A stretch of 64,000 bases of DNA from Mycolicibacterium sp. GF69 (GTDB lineage Bacteria; Actinomycetota; Actinomycetes; Mycobacteriales; Mycobacteriaceae): positions 62,001-126,000 of the forward strand of contig NZ_QMEW01000010.1 in NCBI RefSeq assembly GCF_003284965.1, read 5' to 3'. Both the position numbers and the translations under genes were made by a program. How positions within the stretch are numbered: the first letter of the stretch is position 1; the number at the start of each line of letters is the position of its first letter. A model generated the notes under the pieces. It made no database searches. It was not told the DNA's origin and saw only the letters and a program-made list of their open reading frames with translations. This document shows, one piece after another, positions 1 to 8,035 of the stretch.

Positions 1-1161
1 GGACCCGACGACGAGCGGATCCTCGTCGGTCAGCAGGTCACCCAGTGCGAACAGTAGCGCCGGATGCGCCGACATCTCGATGTACGCCGCCGCTCCATGG
101 TGTCGGGTCGTCGCGACGGCGCGGTCGAAGCGCACGGTGTTGCGCAGGTTTTGATACCAGTAGTCGGCGAATCCGGTGCCCGCGGGTACCACGTCCGCGG
201 TCGTGGATCCGATGAACTGTACTGGTGCATCGGTGAACTCAGCGGCCGGTAGCAGCGCGCGCAGATCGTCACGCACCCGCTCCAGCGCACTGGTGTGGCC
301 GGGGTAGTTCACGTCGAGTTCGCGCGCGAACAGGCCCTGTTCGGTCGCGGTCTTCACCAGCGCCGCGATCGCGTCGCGGTCCCCGGAGACCGCCACCGAA
401 GCAGCGGCATTGACCGCGGACACCTCGAGCCACCCAGGGACCGACGACATCAGTCGTTCGGCGTCGGCGAGCGAAACCCCCAGTGCCGCCATGCAATAAT
501 CGCCGCGGAGGCGATCGACGGCCTTGGCCCGCGCGATGACGACCGCGGCCGCGTCGGGCAGCGCGATGCTGCCCGCTACGTACGCGGCGGCGACCTCGCC
601 GAGGCTGTGCCCGACCACCAGGTCCGGCACGATCCCGCACGACCGCCACAGGTGGGCCAACGCGACGGCATGGGTGAACTGCGCGGCCTGGATCTGGGGC
701 TGCGACCAGTCCCCGTCGCCGGTTTCGGCGGTCAGGTACGGCAGCGGTGACGACTCGCCGGCAGCGACGAACGCCTCGGCGCACCGGTCGACATGCGTTT
801 GGTACACCGCGGACCGCTGGTAGGCCTGCGCTCCCATGGACGGCCATTGGTTGCCCTGGCCAGGGAATACGAAAGCCGTTCGCGCGGTGGCCGATTGCGA
901 CGACCGGGCGACCAGCGGGTGCGGGACGCCGGCCACGACGGCGCGCAGACCCTCGGCCAGTTCGGCGGTGTCGGCGGCGCGAACCACCGCGCGGTGCCTG
1001 CGCAGTCGGCGAGTTCGCAGCAAGGTGGCGGCGACCGCACGAACGTCGGGCTCTCGATCGAGGTAGCGCAGTATCGCCTCGGCGTCGGCGGCAACGAGTT
1101 CTTCGGCGTGTGCGCTGAGCACGACCGGCACCCGGGCGTCGGGGAACGCGGCGGGTTCCAT
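1..1161 (-). CDS. mbtD: MbtD, mycobactin polyketide synthase, N-terminal acyltransferase part (cut by window edge)
   Basis: The protein starts at ATG 1161 and reads off the left edge, so about 387 residues are visible. They form an acyltransferase domain: FVFPGQGNQWPSMG near residues 97-110 and the nucleophile elbow GHSLGE with Ser186. The second specificity motif reads YPGH, neither the malonyl (HAFH) nor the methylmalonyl (YASH) form. In M. tuberculosis MbtD supplies acyltransferase, reductase and carrier functions to the stand-alone ketosynthase MbtC, building the beta-hydroxy acid unit of mycobactin. The start codon shares its A with the mbtC stop (TGATG), so the two are translationally coupled. 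The remaining domains, and probably mbtE-G, should lie to the left. Confidence 0.9.
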   Translation of the reverse strand, partial: MEPAAFPDARVPVVLSAHAEELVAADAEAILRYLDREPDVRAVAATLLRTRRLRRHRAVVRAADTAELAEGLRAVVAGVPHPLVARSSQSATARTAFVFPGQGNQWPSMGAQAYQRSAVYQTHVDRCAEAFVAAGESSPLPYLTAETGDGDWSQPQIQAAQFTHAVALAHLWRSCGIVPDLVVGHSLGEVAAAYVAGSIALPDAAAVVIARAKAVDRLRGDYCMAALGVSLADAERLMSSVPGWLEVSAVNAAASVAVSGDRDAIAALVKTATEQGLFARELDVNYPGHTSALERVRDDLRALLPAAEFTDAPVQFIGSTTADVVPAGTGFADYWYQNLRNTVRFDRAVATTRHHGAAAYIEMSAHPALLFALGDLLTDEDPLVVGS

Positions 1162-2492
1162 CACGCCGCCTCGGGTTGACTGGACGGAATCGACACGACC
1201 AGGTGAGCATTGGTGCCGCTCATGCCGAACGCGGTCACCGCCGCGAAGCGCTCACCGTCGACGGCCGGCCAGGGCGTCAGCTCGCGGGCCAGCCGCAGAC
1301 CTTGTTCTTCCCAGTTGATCTCGCGGCTGGCCTCATCGGTGTGCAAGGTGGCCGGTACCGCGCCACGCTCGGCGGCGATGAGCACCTTGGCCAGGCCGAG
1401 CCCACCGGCGGCCGCCTGCGTGTGGCCGAGGTTCGACTTCACCGAACCGAGCAGGCCGCCTCCGCCGGGTGCGGTCGCGCCATAGGTCTTGGCCAGCGAG
1501 ATCAGTTCAGTGCGGTCCCCGAGCCGTGTTCCGGTGCCGTGACCTTCGATCATCCCGATTCGTTCGGCCCGCACGCCGCTGCGTTCGAGCGCCCTGGCGA
1601 ACAACCGCTGCTGCGCGTGCCCGCTGGGTGCGGTCAGCCCCACCGAGCGGCCGTCCTGGTTCAGGCAGACGGCTCGCAACTCGGCCAGTACCCGACGCCG
1701 GTCGCGCACGGCGCCCGATCGGCGCTGCAGAACGAACATCGCTGCGCCCTCGGCCCATACGGTGCCGCTGGCCTGTGCGCTGTAGGGCCGGCAGTGCCCG
1801 TCGTCGGACAGCGCGTGCTGTTTGGAGAATTCGACGAAGAAGCCGGGCGAGCCCATCACGCAGACGCCGCCGGCCAACGCCAACTCGCAGTCACCCGAGC
1901 GCAGCGATGAGGCCGCGGTGTGGATCGCGGTCAGCGTGGACGAGCACGAGGTGTCGATGGTCAGGGCCGGTCCGGCCAGGCCGAGCGTGTAGGCGATCCG
2001 CCCGGAGATCACACCGAGTGCGGTGCCCGACATCAAATGCCCGGTGAGGTCGGAGAACTCGGCCAGATCGGGTCCGTATCCCATCACCGATGCGCCCACA
2101 TAGCAGCCGGCATCGTGGCCCGCGAGGTCCTCGGGGTTTATTCCGCTGTTCTCCAGCGCGCGCCACGCCACCCGAAGCGCGACGCGTTGCTGCGGGTCCA
2201 TCGCGACGGCCTCGCGCGGCGATATCCCGAAGAACTCGGGGTCGAAATCCGCTGCGCCCGAGAGGAAACCACCCAGGTCGTGAATTCGCTTGAAGCCGTC
2301 GCGTTGCGAGCCGTCGAGCACGTCGCGGACCGCCCACCCGCGGTCCCGTGGGAACGGGCACAACCCCTCGCGCCGCGCGACCAGCAGATCCCAGTAGTCC
2401 TCGGCGGTGTCGATGCCGCCCGGCGCCTCGAGCGCCATCCCGACGACGACGATCGGGTCGTCGTCGGCGCCGTCTGGCGTGCTAACCGGCAT
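1161..2492 (-). CDS. mbtC: MbtC, stand-alone mycobactin ketosynthase
   Basis: This 443-residue protein is a single beta-ketoacyl synthase domain, the same size as M. tuberculosis MbtC. The catalytic cysteine lies in DTSCSS (Cys183), with the histidines in EGHGTGT and NLGHTQAAAG. It catalyses the decarboxylative condensation that extends the growing mycobactin chain, working with the acyltransferase and carrier of MbtD. An open frame continues upstream into mbtT, but ATG 2492 is chosen because the protein begins MPVSTPDGADDDPIVVVG, matching normal KS N-termini. The start overlaps the end of mbtT by 11 bp and the stop overlaps the mbtD start, giving a tight mbtT-mbtC-mbtD operon. Confidence 0.93.
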   Translation of the reverse strand: MPVSTPDGADDDPIVVVGMALEAPGGIDTAEDYWDLLVARREGLCPFPRDRGWAVRDVLDGSQRDGFKRIHDLGGFLSGAADFDPEFFGISPREAVAMDPQQRVALRVAWRALENSGINPEDLAGHDAGCYVGASVMGYGPDLAEFSDLTGHLMSGTALGVISGRIAYTLGLAGPALTIDTSCSSTLTAIHTAASSLRSGDCELALAGGVCVMGSPGFFVEFSKQHALSDDGHCRPYSAQASGTVWAEGAAMFVLQRRSGAVRDRRRVLAELRAVCLNQDGRSVGLTAPSGHAQQRLFARALERSGVRAERIGMIEGHGTGTRLGDRTELISLAKTYGATAPGGGGLLGSVKSNLGHTQAAAGGLGLAKVLIAAERGAVPATLHTDEASREINWEEQGLRLARELTPWPAVDGERFAAVTAFGMSGTNAHLVVSIPSSQPEAA

Positions 2493-3228
2493 TGACCAGC
2501 TCCGCGACGGCGTCGATATGGTCATTGATGTAGAAGTGGCCACCGTCGAACAACGAGAGGGTGAAGACACCGTCGGTATGAGTTTCCCAGCCGCGCAACA
2601 TGTCTGGGCTGATTCGGTGGTCGGCGCGGCCACCGACGGTGTGGATGTCGGCGGCCAGACGGGCGTCGGGTGCACACGCGTAGCGGTTGAAGGCCAGATA
2701 GTCTGCGCGCACCGCGCGGACGAGCAGGTCGATGAAGTCCTCGTCGGCGAGCAGACGGGGGTCGGTTCCGCCGAGATCGACCATGTTGGCGACGAGTTCG
2801 GCGTCGGCGGTGGGTAAGCGCGGTGAGGTGGCGATGGTCGACGGTGCCTGACTCGCCGAAACCCACAGCTGCGCAACGGGAACCCCGTGACGTTCGGCGA
2901 CCCGGCCGAACTCGAATGCGATGACCGCGCCCATGCAATGGCCGAACAGCCGCAAGGGGCCCAGCCGGGACCAGTCCCCTGCCGCGAACAGATCGGCCGC
3001 CAGGTCCTCGACCGTGTCCGGCGCGGGATGGGACAGTCGATCCGCGCGTTGCGGATACTGGACGACGTAGGCGTCGTCGCCGCCGCGCGCCAACGCCGCG
3101 GCGAACGCCCGGTAGGCCGCCGCCGCGCCGCCCGCATGCGGGAAGACCACGGTCGCGCCGTTCGACGATTGCCCGGCGGAGCGTTTGATCCAGGGCGCGA
3201 AGGTCAATTGGCTCTGTTCGTCGATCAT
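2482..3228 (-). CDS. mbtT: MbtT, stand-alone type II thioesterase of the mycobactin pathway
   Basis: A 248-residue alpha/beta-hydrolase thioesterase of the type II (GrsT/TesA) family, with VVFPHAGG near residue 27 and a C-terminal DGGHFYINDH carrying the catalytic histidine. Such enzymes remove stalled or wrong acyl groups from NRPS/PKS carriers. The nucleophile elbow reads GHCMG, so position 98 is cysteine (TGC at the DNA level) where most relatives have serine. MbtB in this window has no thioesterase domain, so this protein is the likely hydrolytic partner, as in other mycobacteria with a separate mbtT. It is first in the mbtT-mbtC-mbtD operon and is preceded by two IdeR-like boxes. Confidence 0.88.
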   Translation of the reverse strand: MIDEQSQLTFAPWIKRSAGQSSNGATVVFPHAGGAAAAYRAFAAALARGGDDAYVVQYPQRADRLSHPAPDTVEDLAADLFAAGDWSRLGPLRLFGHCMGAVIAFEFGRVAERHGVPVAQLWVSASQAPSTIATSPRLPTADAELVANMVDLGGTDPRLLADEDFIDLLVRAVRADYLAFNRYACAPDARLAADIHTVGGRADHRISPDMLRGWETHTDGVFTLSLFDGGHFYINDHIDAVAELVNAG

Positions 3229-3317
3229 CGTGTCGGTGTCGGCTCGAGGCTGCGGCGGAGGTGCTGGCGCGGGGCCTGCGCGTCCGCGTCGAGAGCACCC
3301 ATGAATTCCTCCGTGAT

Positions 3318-3336
3318 TTAGCGCAGGCTGTCCTAA
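3318..3336 (-). promoter_or_regulatory. IdeR-box-like operator upstream of mbtT (proximal)
   Basis: The 19-mer TTAGCGCAGGCTGTCCTAA agrees at 14 positions with the mycobacterial IdeR consensus TTAGGTTAGGCTAACCTAA, including both TTAG/CTAA ends and the central AGGCT. It lies about 90 bp before the mbtT start. Iron-bound IdeR binding here would repress mbtT-mbtC-mbtD when iron is plentiful. Confidence 0.72.
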
Positions 3337-3344
3337 GTCGGAAG

Positions 3345-3363
3345 TGAGGTTACCCTATCCTTC
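3345..3363 (-). promoter_or_regulatory. IdeR-box-like operator upstream of mbtT (distal)
   Basis: Read on the minus strand, the 19-mer GAAGGATAGGGTAACCTCA matches the degenerate IdeR consensus at about 16 of 19 positions (allowing W and S). Its centre is 27 bp from that of the proximal box, so two IdeR dimer pairs could sit on roughly the same face of the helix. Confidence 0.7.
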
Positions 3364-3401
3364 GCGGCCCGCAGACGCCTACGTGCGGGGACCAACCACG
3401 T

Positions 3402-3450
3402 GATTTCGGGGCGCTACAAATCGCTCAGCGACCAGTAGCGCGCCGAAATC
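3402..3450. terminator. Stem-loop after irtB, likely transcription terminator
   Basis: The arms 3402-3417 and 3435-3450 are complementary over 16 bases with one mismatch, starting with GATTTCGG and closing a 17-base loop. The structure begins 6 bp beyond the irtB stop and sits between it and the mbtT promoter region. There is no clear U-tract, as is usual for mycobacterial hairpin terminators. The same GATTTCGG arm recurs near 59.65 kb. Confidence 0.55.
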
Positions 3451-3456
3451 GCCAAG

Positions 3457-5190
3457 TTAGTCGCGGGCTGCCATCACCCAGCCGCTCGCGGCCACACGCT
3501 GATTCCAGAACTGCGCGTACTGTCCGCCGCGCTTCATCAGGTCGGCATGGCTGCCCTGGTCCTCGACGGTGCCGTCGGCCGACAGCACCACGATGTTGTC
3601 GGCCGCGGTGACCGTGGACAGTTTGTGGGCGATCACGATGACCGTGCTGCGTCGCGCCAGGACCCGAATGGCTTCGGCGACGTGGTGTTCATTCTCGGGG
3701 TCCAGCGCGCTGGTCGCCTCGTCGAAGAGCACGACGGGCGCGTCTTTGACCAGCGCCCGCGCGATCGACACCCGCTGCCGCTCGCCGCCCGAGAGCGCCG
3801 AACCGCCTTCACCCACCTGCGTCTGCCAGCCCTTTGGCAGGCGCTCCACCACCGACAGCAGACCCGCCGTGCGGGCCGCCTCGACGATGTCCTCGTCGGT
3901 GGCGTCCGCCCGCCCGATGCGGATGTTCTCCCACAGCGTGTCGTCGAACAGGTAGACGTCCTGGAACACCAGCGACAGTTGCGCCATCAGATCCGCGGTG
4001 AGCTGATCACGGACGTCTGTGCCCCCGACCCGGACCACCCCGGCGTCGACGTCGTAGAAGCGGGCGATCAGCTTGGTGATCGTCGATTTACCCGAGCCGG
4101 ACGGGCCGACCAGCGCGGTCATGCTGCCGGGCTCGGCGACGAAGCTCACCTCCGACAACACCGCGCGATCGGAGTAGCCGAACCCGACCCGGTCGAGTTC
4201 GACCCGGCCCGGCGTCGCGACCGCTCCTGCGACGGCCGGCTCGGAAAGCGACGGTGTGTCCAGGATCGTCGTGATGCGTTCCAATTCCGCGGTCGCCAGC
4301 CTGATCGCGGACCCGAGTTCGGCCAACTGCGACAGCGGCGATGCGAAGCGGGCCGCGAGACCCAGGATGGCCACGAGCGTGATCGGATTGATGTCGCCCT
4401 GCACCGCGATCCACACGCCGGCCCCGATCAGCACCGAGAACACCGCCTGCACCGCGACGCCGTTCAACATCAACCCCGCTACCGACTGCCACAGGGCGGC
4501 GCGGCCGGCCCGGTGTTGGGTCTCCAGCGCGTCCCCGAGCGGTTTGTAGTCCGCGCCAGTGCGCCCGAATGCCCGCAGCACCGGCTGGTACCGCGCGAAC
4601 TCGATCACTCGGTTGTTGACGTCGGTGGCCGCGTCGTGCGTGCGCACCTCCGCGGCGGCGATGAGCCCGGAGGCGAACCGTCCGCACACCACCAGCAGCG
4701 CCCCGCCCACCAGCGCGACGAGGCCGATGCGCCAATCGAAGACGAACAGCCCGACGACCACCGTGACCGCGCTGACGGTGTTCACCACCATGGGCGTGAC
4801 CAGGTTGCCACCGCTGGTGCCGACGAAAACCGTTCCCTTGACCGCGATCTGGGAGACCTTGCCGACGGTTTCGCGGCTGAACCAGCCGAGCGGCAGGGTG
4901 ACCATGTGGTCGCCGAGCCGATGATGCAGCAGACGCATCGTGGTCAGCGCCATCCGGATGGCCAGCTTGGCCGCGATGTAGTTGAGCACCGACGCGACCA
5001 ACACCGTGGCGGCCATCAGCCCCAACCACCGCGCGGTGGCGGCGAAATCGCCGTCGAACATCGACGCCGTCACCGGAACCAGCAGCAGCATCACCAGCCC
5101 GTGCAGGATGCCGTAGACCGTCACCACCGACAGGAAGCTGAACATCCGGCCCCGCTGCGGGCCGAGAATCTGCAGAAAGCCCCGGATCAT
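3457..5190 (-). CDS. irtB: IrtB-like siderophore ABC transporter half (TMD-NBD)
   Basis: A 577-residue ABC half-transporter with an exporter-type fold: six membrane helices in about the first 290 residues, then a nucleotide-binding domain. That domain has Walker A GPSGSGKS (362-369), signature LSGGE (466-470), Walker B VVLFDEAT and D-loop SALD. Length and sequence fit IrtB (about 579 residues) or the yersiniabactin importer half YbtQ. With its partner it would import ferri-mycobactin/carboxymycobactin across the inner membrane. ATG 5190 is chosen because it overlaps the irtA-like stop in an ATGA; the longer upstream open frame lies inside irtA. Its place inside the mbt locus and the IdeR box before irtA support a siderophore role. 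Export rather than import cannot be excluded. Confidence 0.82.
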   Translation of the reverse strand: MIRGFLQILGPQRGRMFSFLSVVTVYGILHGLVMLLLVPVTASMFDGDFAATARWLGLMAATVLVASVLNYIAAKLAIRMALTTMRLLHHRLGDHMVTLPLGWFSRETVGKVSQIAVKGTVFVGTSGGNLVTPMVVNTVSAVTVVVGLFVFDWRIGLVALVGGALLVVCGRFASGLIAAAEVRTHDAATDVNNRVIEFARYQPVLRAFGRTGADYKPLGDALETQHRAGRAALWQSVAGLMLNGVAVQAVFSVLIGAGVWIAVQGDINPITLVAILGLAARFASPLSQLAELGSAIRLATAELERITTILDTPSLSEPAVAGAVATPGRVELDRVGFGYSDRAVLSEVSFVAEPGSMTALVGPSGSGKSTITKLIARFYDVDAGVVRVGGTDVRDQLTADLMAQLSLVFQDVYLFDDTLWENIRIGRADATDEDIVEAARTAGLLSVVERLPKGWQTQVGEGGSALSGGERQRVSIARALVKDAPVVLFDEATSALDPENEHHVAEAIRVLARRSTVIVIAHKLSTVTAADNIVVLSADGTVEDQGSHADLMKRGGQYAQFWNQRVAASGWVMAARD

Positions 5191-7016
5191 CGGGCGACCT
5201 CCCATTCCTGGGTATGACTGGCGGTGTAGGTCTGCCACATTCGCGAGTACTGCCCGCCCGCGGCGCGCAGGTCGTCGTGCCTGCCCTGTTCGGTGACGCG
5301 GCCCTGGTCCAGCACGACGACGTTGTCGGCGGACACGATCGAGCCGAGGCGGTGGGCGATGACCAGGACGGTGCGACCGACGATGAGCCGCGACAGCGCC
5401 TCCTGGATCTGGGCTTCCGAATCGGGATCGGCGAATGCGGTCGCTTCGTCGAGCACCAGGATCGGGGTGTCGGCCAGCAGTGCTCGCGCGATGCTGACGC
5501 GCTGTGCCTCACCGCCGGAGAAATGCGCGTCTTCTTCGACGATGGAGTCATAGCCCTTGGGCAGCTGAAGAATCCGGTCGTGGATGCGCGCCGCCTGCGC
5601 CGCCGCGACGACCTCGTCGTCGCTGGCATCGGTCCGGCCGAGGCGGATGTTGTCGGCAACACTGATGCCGAGCAACTGCACGTCCTGCAGGACGAATCCG
5701 ACGTGGGTGTACAACTCGGCGGGGGCGATGTCACGGACGTCGACGCCTCCGATGCGCACCGCGCCCGCGGTCACGTCGTGGAAGCGTGGCACCAGGGTCG
5801 CCAGCGTGGACTTGCCGCTGCCCGACGGCCCGACCAGTGCGGTGATGGTCCCCGCGGCAAGCGTGAGCGACACGCCATGCAGAACCGTGTGATGGCCGTC
5901 GTAGGAGAACTCGACATCGTCGAACTCGATCGAATTTCCTTGAGGCACTTGAGGATCACGCGCGACAGGAAGCGCGGGTGTATCGAGGAGACGCTGCAGT
6001 CGGCCCGCCGCCGCCGCGGCCTGCCGTTTGATGTGCGTGGAGTAACCGACGGTCAGGACCGCCGCTGGGATCGTGACCGCCACCAGGGCCGAGCCCAGCA
6101 CCTCGACCGGGGTAACCCAGCCGCTGCGGACGAACCAGTACCCGCCCGCCAGGTTGGCCAGCAGCAGGACCGGGGTGTCGATGAAGATCGAGGACACCGC
6201 CTTGACTCGCACCAGCGGCCCCACCCAACCCGCGAAGCTGTCGTTGAACTCGTCAGCGGCGTCGGCGAAGCGCTTGTGCGCCTTGCCCGCTTCCCCGAAG
6301 GTCTTCACCACCGAGACGCCGGCGATGAACTCGACGATGGTGGCGCTGATCCGTTCGACTCCGCGGTCGAGCCGCTCCATCTGCGTCCGCGAGTCACGGC
6401 CCAGCGCCAGGTAGACACCGATGTAGAACGGCACGGTGGCCATCGCCAGCAGGCCCAGCCGCCAGTCCAGGTAGAAGCAGTAGATGAGCCCGAACAGCGG
6501 GGTCGCCAGCGCGCCGGTGTTCTCCACCGCGGAATGTGCGACCAGGAAGTGCAGTTCGCCGACGTCGTTCTGCACGGCCTTTTGCACCTCCCCCGACGAT
6601 CTGGTGCCGAACCAGCCCAGCGGCAACCGGCCGAGCTTGTCGACGATCCGCAGCCGCAACGACCGCTGCAGATCAACGTCGGCGAAGTGCGTGATGGTCA
6701 GCGCGGCGCCGCCGGCCAGCGTGCGCACGAGTAGCGCCGCGATCACGACGGCGACGATGATCCACAGCCTGGCGGTGTCCGGCGGACCACCGCCGAGCAG
6801 CTCACGGCCGATCTCCACGATGCCGATGAACGGCACGATCGTCGCCGCCGACGCCAGCAGCTGGTAGCGCTGTGCACGTGACGAGCGGGCGCGGGTCGGG
6901 GCCAGCAACTGCTGCAGCGCGAGCTTGTCGTAGGTGGCGGCCCGCTTGGCGGCGTCTGCCGTGTGCTCGGCCGGGACCGTCTCGAGGTCGTCGAGTGCGG
7001 GTTGCACAGCGGTCAT
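5187..7016 (-). CDS. irtA: IrtA-like siderophore ABC transporter half lacking the siderophore-interaction domain
   Basis: This 609-residue half-transporter has a TMD (about residues 50-330) and an NBD with Walker A GPSGSGKS (396-403), signature FSGGEAQR (499-506) and Walker B ILVLDEAT. The D-loop reads AFAD instead of SALD, so the two ATP sites of the heterodimer should differ, as in IrtAB/YbtPQ. Known mycobacterial IrtA proteins are about 860 residues because of an N-terminal FAD-binding siderophore-interaction domain that reduces the iron. That domain is absent: the N-terminus is a short polar stretch running straight into the first helix. ATG 7016 follows a GGAGAG ribosome site, and an IdeR-like box lies 22-40 bp upstream. 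Confidence 0.82.
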   Translation of the reverse strand: MTAVQPALDDLETVPAEHTADAAKRAATYDKLALQQLLAPTRARSSRAQRYQLLASAATIVPFIGIVEIGRELLGGGPPDTARLWIIVAVVIAALLVRTLAGGAALTITHFADVDLQRSLRLRIVDKLGRLPLGWFGTRSSGEVQKAVQNDVGELHFLVAHSAVENTGALATPLFGLIYCFYLDWRLGLLAMATVPFYIGVYLALGRDSRTQMERLDRGVERISATIVEFIAGVSVVKTFGEAGKAHKRFADAADEFNDSFAGWVGPLVRVKAVSSIFIDTPVLLLANLAGGYWFVRSGWVTPVEVLGSALVAVTIPAAVLTVGYSTHIKRQAAAAAGRLQRLLDTPALPVARDPQVPQGNSIEFDDVEFSYDGHHTVLHGVSLTLAAGTITALVGPSGSGKSTLATLVPRFHDVTAGAVRIGGVDVRDIAPAELYTHVGFVLQDVQLLGISVADNIRLGRTDASDDEVVAAAQAARIHDRILQLPKGYDSIVEEDAHFSGGEAQRVSIARALLADTPILVLDEATAFADPDSEAQIQEALSRLIVGRTVLVIAHRLGSIVSADNVVVLDQGRVTEQGRHDDLRAAGGQYSRMWQTYTASHTQEWEVAR

Positions 7017-7037
7017 GCACTCTCCAGGTCTGGTGGG

Positions 7038-7056
7038 TAAGGGTCGCCTAACCCTA
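7038..7056. promoter_or_regulatory. IdeR-box-like operator between irtA and the divergent oxidoreductase gene
   Basis: The 19-mer TAAGGGTCGCCTAACCCTA fits the degenerate IdeR consensus TWAGGTWAGSCTWACCTWA at 16 of 19 positions. It starts 22 bp before the irtA ATG and ends 69 bp before the divergent oxidoreductase start, so iron-IdeR could control both directions. Confidence 0.75.
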
Positions 7057-7124
7057 CCGGCCGCGTGACGGGCGGCGGACGCTACGTAACGTGGAGAGAC
7101 AGTTACCTCGGAAAGGACTGTGGC

Positions 7125-7985
7125 ATGGATCTGGCGGGCGTCGGTGTGTGGAGTTCCCAGCTGCGGTACGGCGACCAGGGTGAGGCCGCCGCGGCCGCCG
7201 CGGAACTGGAGGAACTCGGGTTCACGGCGCTCTGGATTCCCGACGTCGGCGGACCCGTCCTCGATTCGGTGGAGCACCTGCTGTCGTCGACCAAGCAGGT
7301 GGTGATCGCCACCGGAATCCTCAACCTCTGGATGCACGAGCCCGCAGACGTGGCCGCCCGCTATGCCGCGCTGGCCGAGAGCCACGGCGACCGCTTCCTG
7401 CTCGGCATCGGCGTGAGCCATGCCCCGCTGATCGACTCGAGGGAACCGGGCCTCTACCGCAAGCCACTGGCCGCGACCCGCAAGTACCTCGACGACCTCG
7501 ACGCTACGCCGCAGCCGGTTCCGGTCGAAAACCGCGTGCTCGCGGCTCTGGGCCCGAAGATGCTCGAACTGGCCGCGACCCGCTCGCGCGGTGCGCATCC
7601 CTATCTGGTCACCCCCGACCACACGCGGTACGCCCGCGAGCAGCTCGGCGCCGGGCCGCTGCTGCTGCCCGAACAGACGGTGCTGCTGTGCAGCGACGCC
7701 GACGAGGCGCGGACGCTCGGAACCGATTGGCTGCGTTCGTATCTGGCGTTGCCCAACTACGCCAACAACCTCCTGCGCTCGGGTTTCACCGAAGACGACG
7801 TCGCAACGGTCAGCGACCGGCTGTTCGACGCGATCATCGCCTGGGGCGACGAGGAAACGGTACTGAATCGGGTGCAAGAGCACCACGACGCCGGCGCCGA
7901 CCACGTTTGCGTGCAGGTGCTCACCGCCGATCCGCGGGAGTTCCCGCGCGATCAGTGGCGCCGCCTGGCTTCGGCCCTTAGCTGA
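7125..7985 (+). CDS. LLM-class, F420-dependent-type oxidoreductase
   Basis: A 286-residue luciferase-like monooxygenase-fold protein, with GFTALWIPD near residue 32, a central IATGILNLW strand, and DRFLLGIGVSH in the position where this family binds deazaflavin F420. It resembles the short mycobacterial family typified by MSMEG_4141; the substrate is unknown. ATG 7125 follows a GGAAAGGA ribosome site. The gene sits between irtA and mbtB, sharing the IdeR-box intergenic region with irtA. It could act on the siderophore or its ferric form, but that is inference only. Its stop lies in the first unit of a degenerate 12-13 bp repeat that fills the gap to mbtB. Confidence 0.8.
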   Translation: MDLAGVGVWSSQLRYGDQGEAAAAAAELEELGFTALWIPDVGGPVLDSVEHLLSSTKQVVIATGILNLWMHEPADVAARYAALAESHGDRFLLGIGVSHAPLIDSREPGLYRKPLAATRKYLDDLDATPQPVPVENRVLAALGPKMLELAATRSRGAHPYLVTPDHTRYAREQLGAGPLLLPEQTVLLCSDADEARTLGTDWLRSYLALPNYANNLLRSGFTEDDVATVSDRLFDAIIAWGDEETVLNRVQEHHDAGADHVCVQVLTADPREFPRDQWRRLASALS

Positions 7986-8035
7986 AGCCCTGGGCTGAGG
8001 CCTACGCTCGGCCCTACGCTCGGCCCTACGCCGAG
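7974..8035. repeat. Five degenerate 12-13 bp tandem units covering two convergent stop codons
   Basis: Successive units are GCCCTTAGCTGAA, GCCCTGGGCTGAG, GCCTACGCTCG, GCCCTACGCTCG and GCCCTACGCCGAG. The first contains the oxidoreductase stop codon and the last contains the mbtB stop codon (minus strand). The whole convergent gap is therefore repeat-derived. Confidence 0.75.

Noticed and set aside
1161..3137. A 658-residue version of MbtC with about 215 extra N-terminal residues
   Set aside because: The extra part is an out-of-frame shadow of mbtT; ATG 2492 gives the normal stand-alone KS length.
5187..7904. A 905-residue minus-strand frame that would extend the IrtA-like protein by about 300 residues, the size of the missing SID domain
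   Set aside because: The extension is antisense to the F420-type oxidoreductase gene (7125-7985), crosses the IdeR-like box and has no SIP/FAD-binding motifs; ATG 7016 has a good ribosome site.
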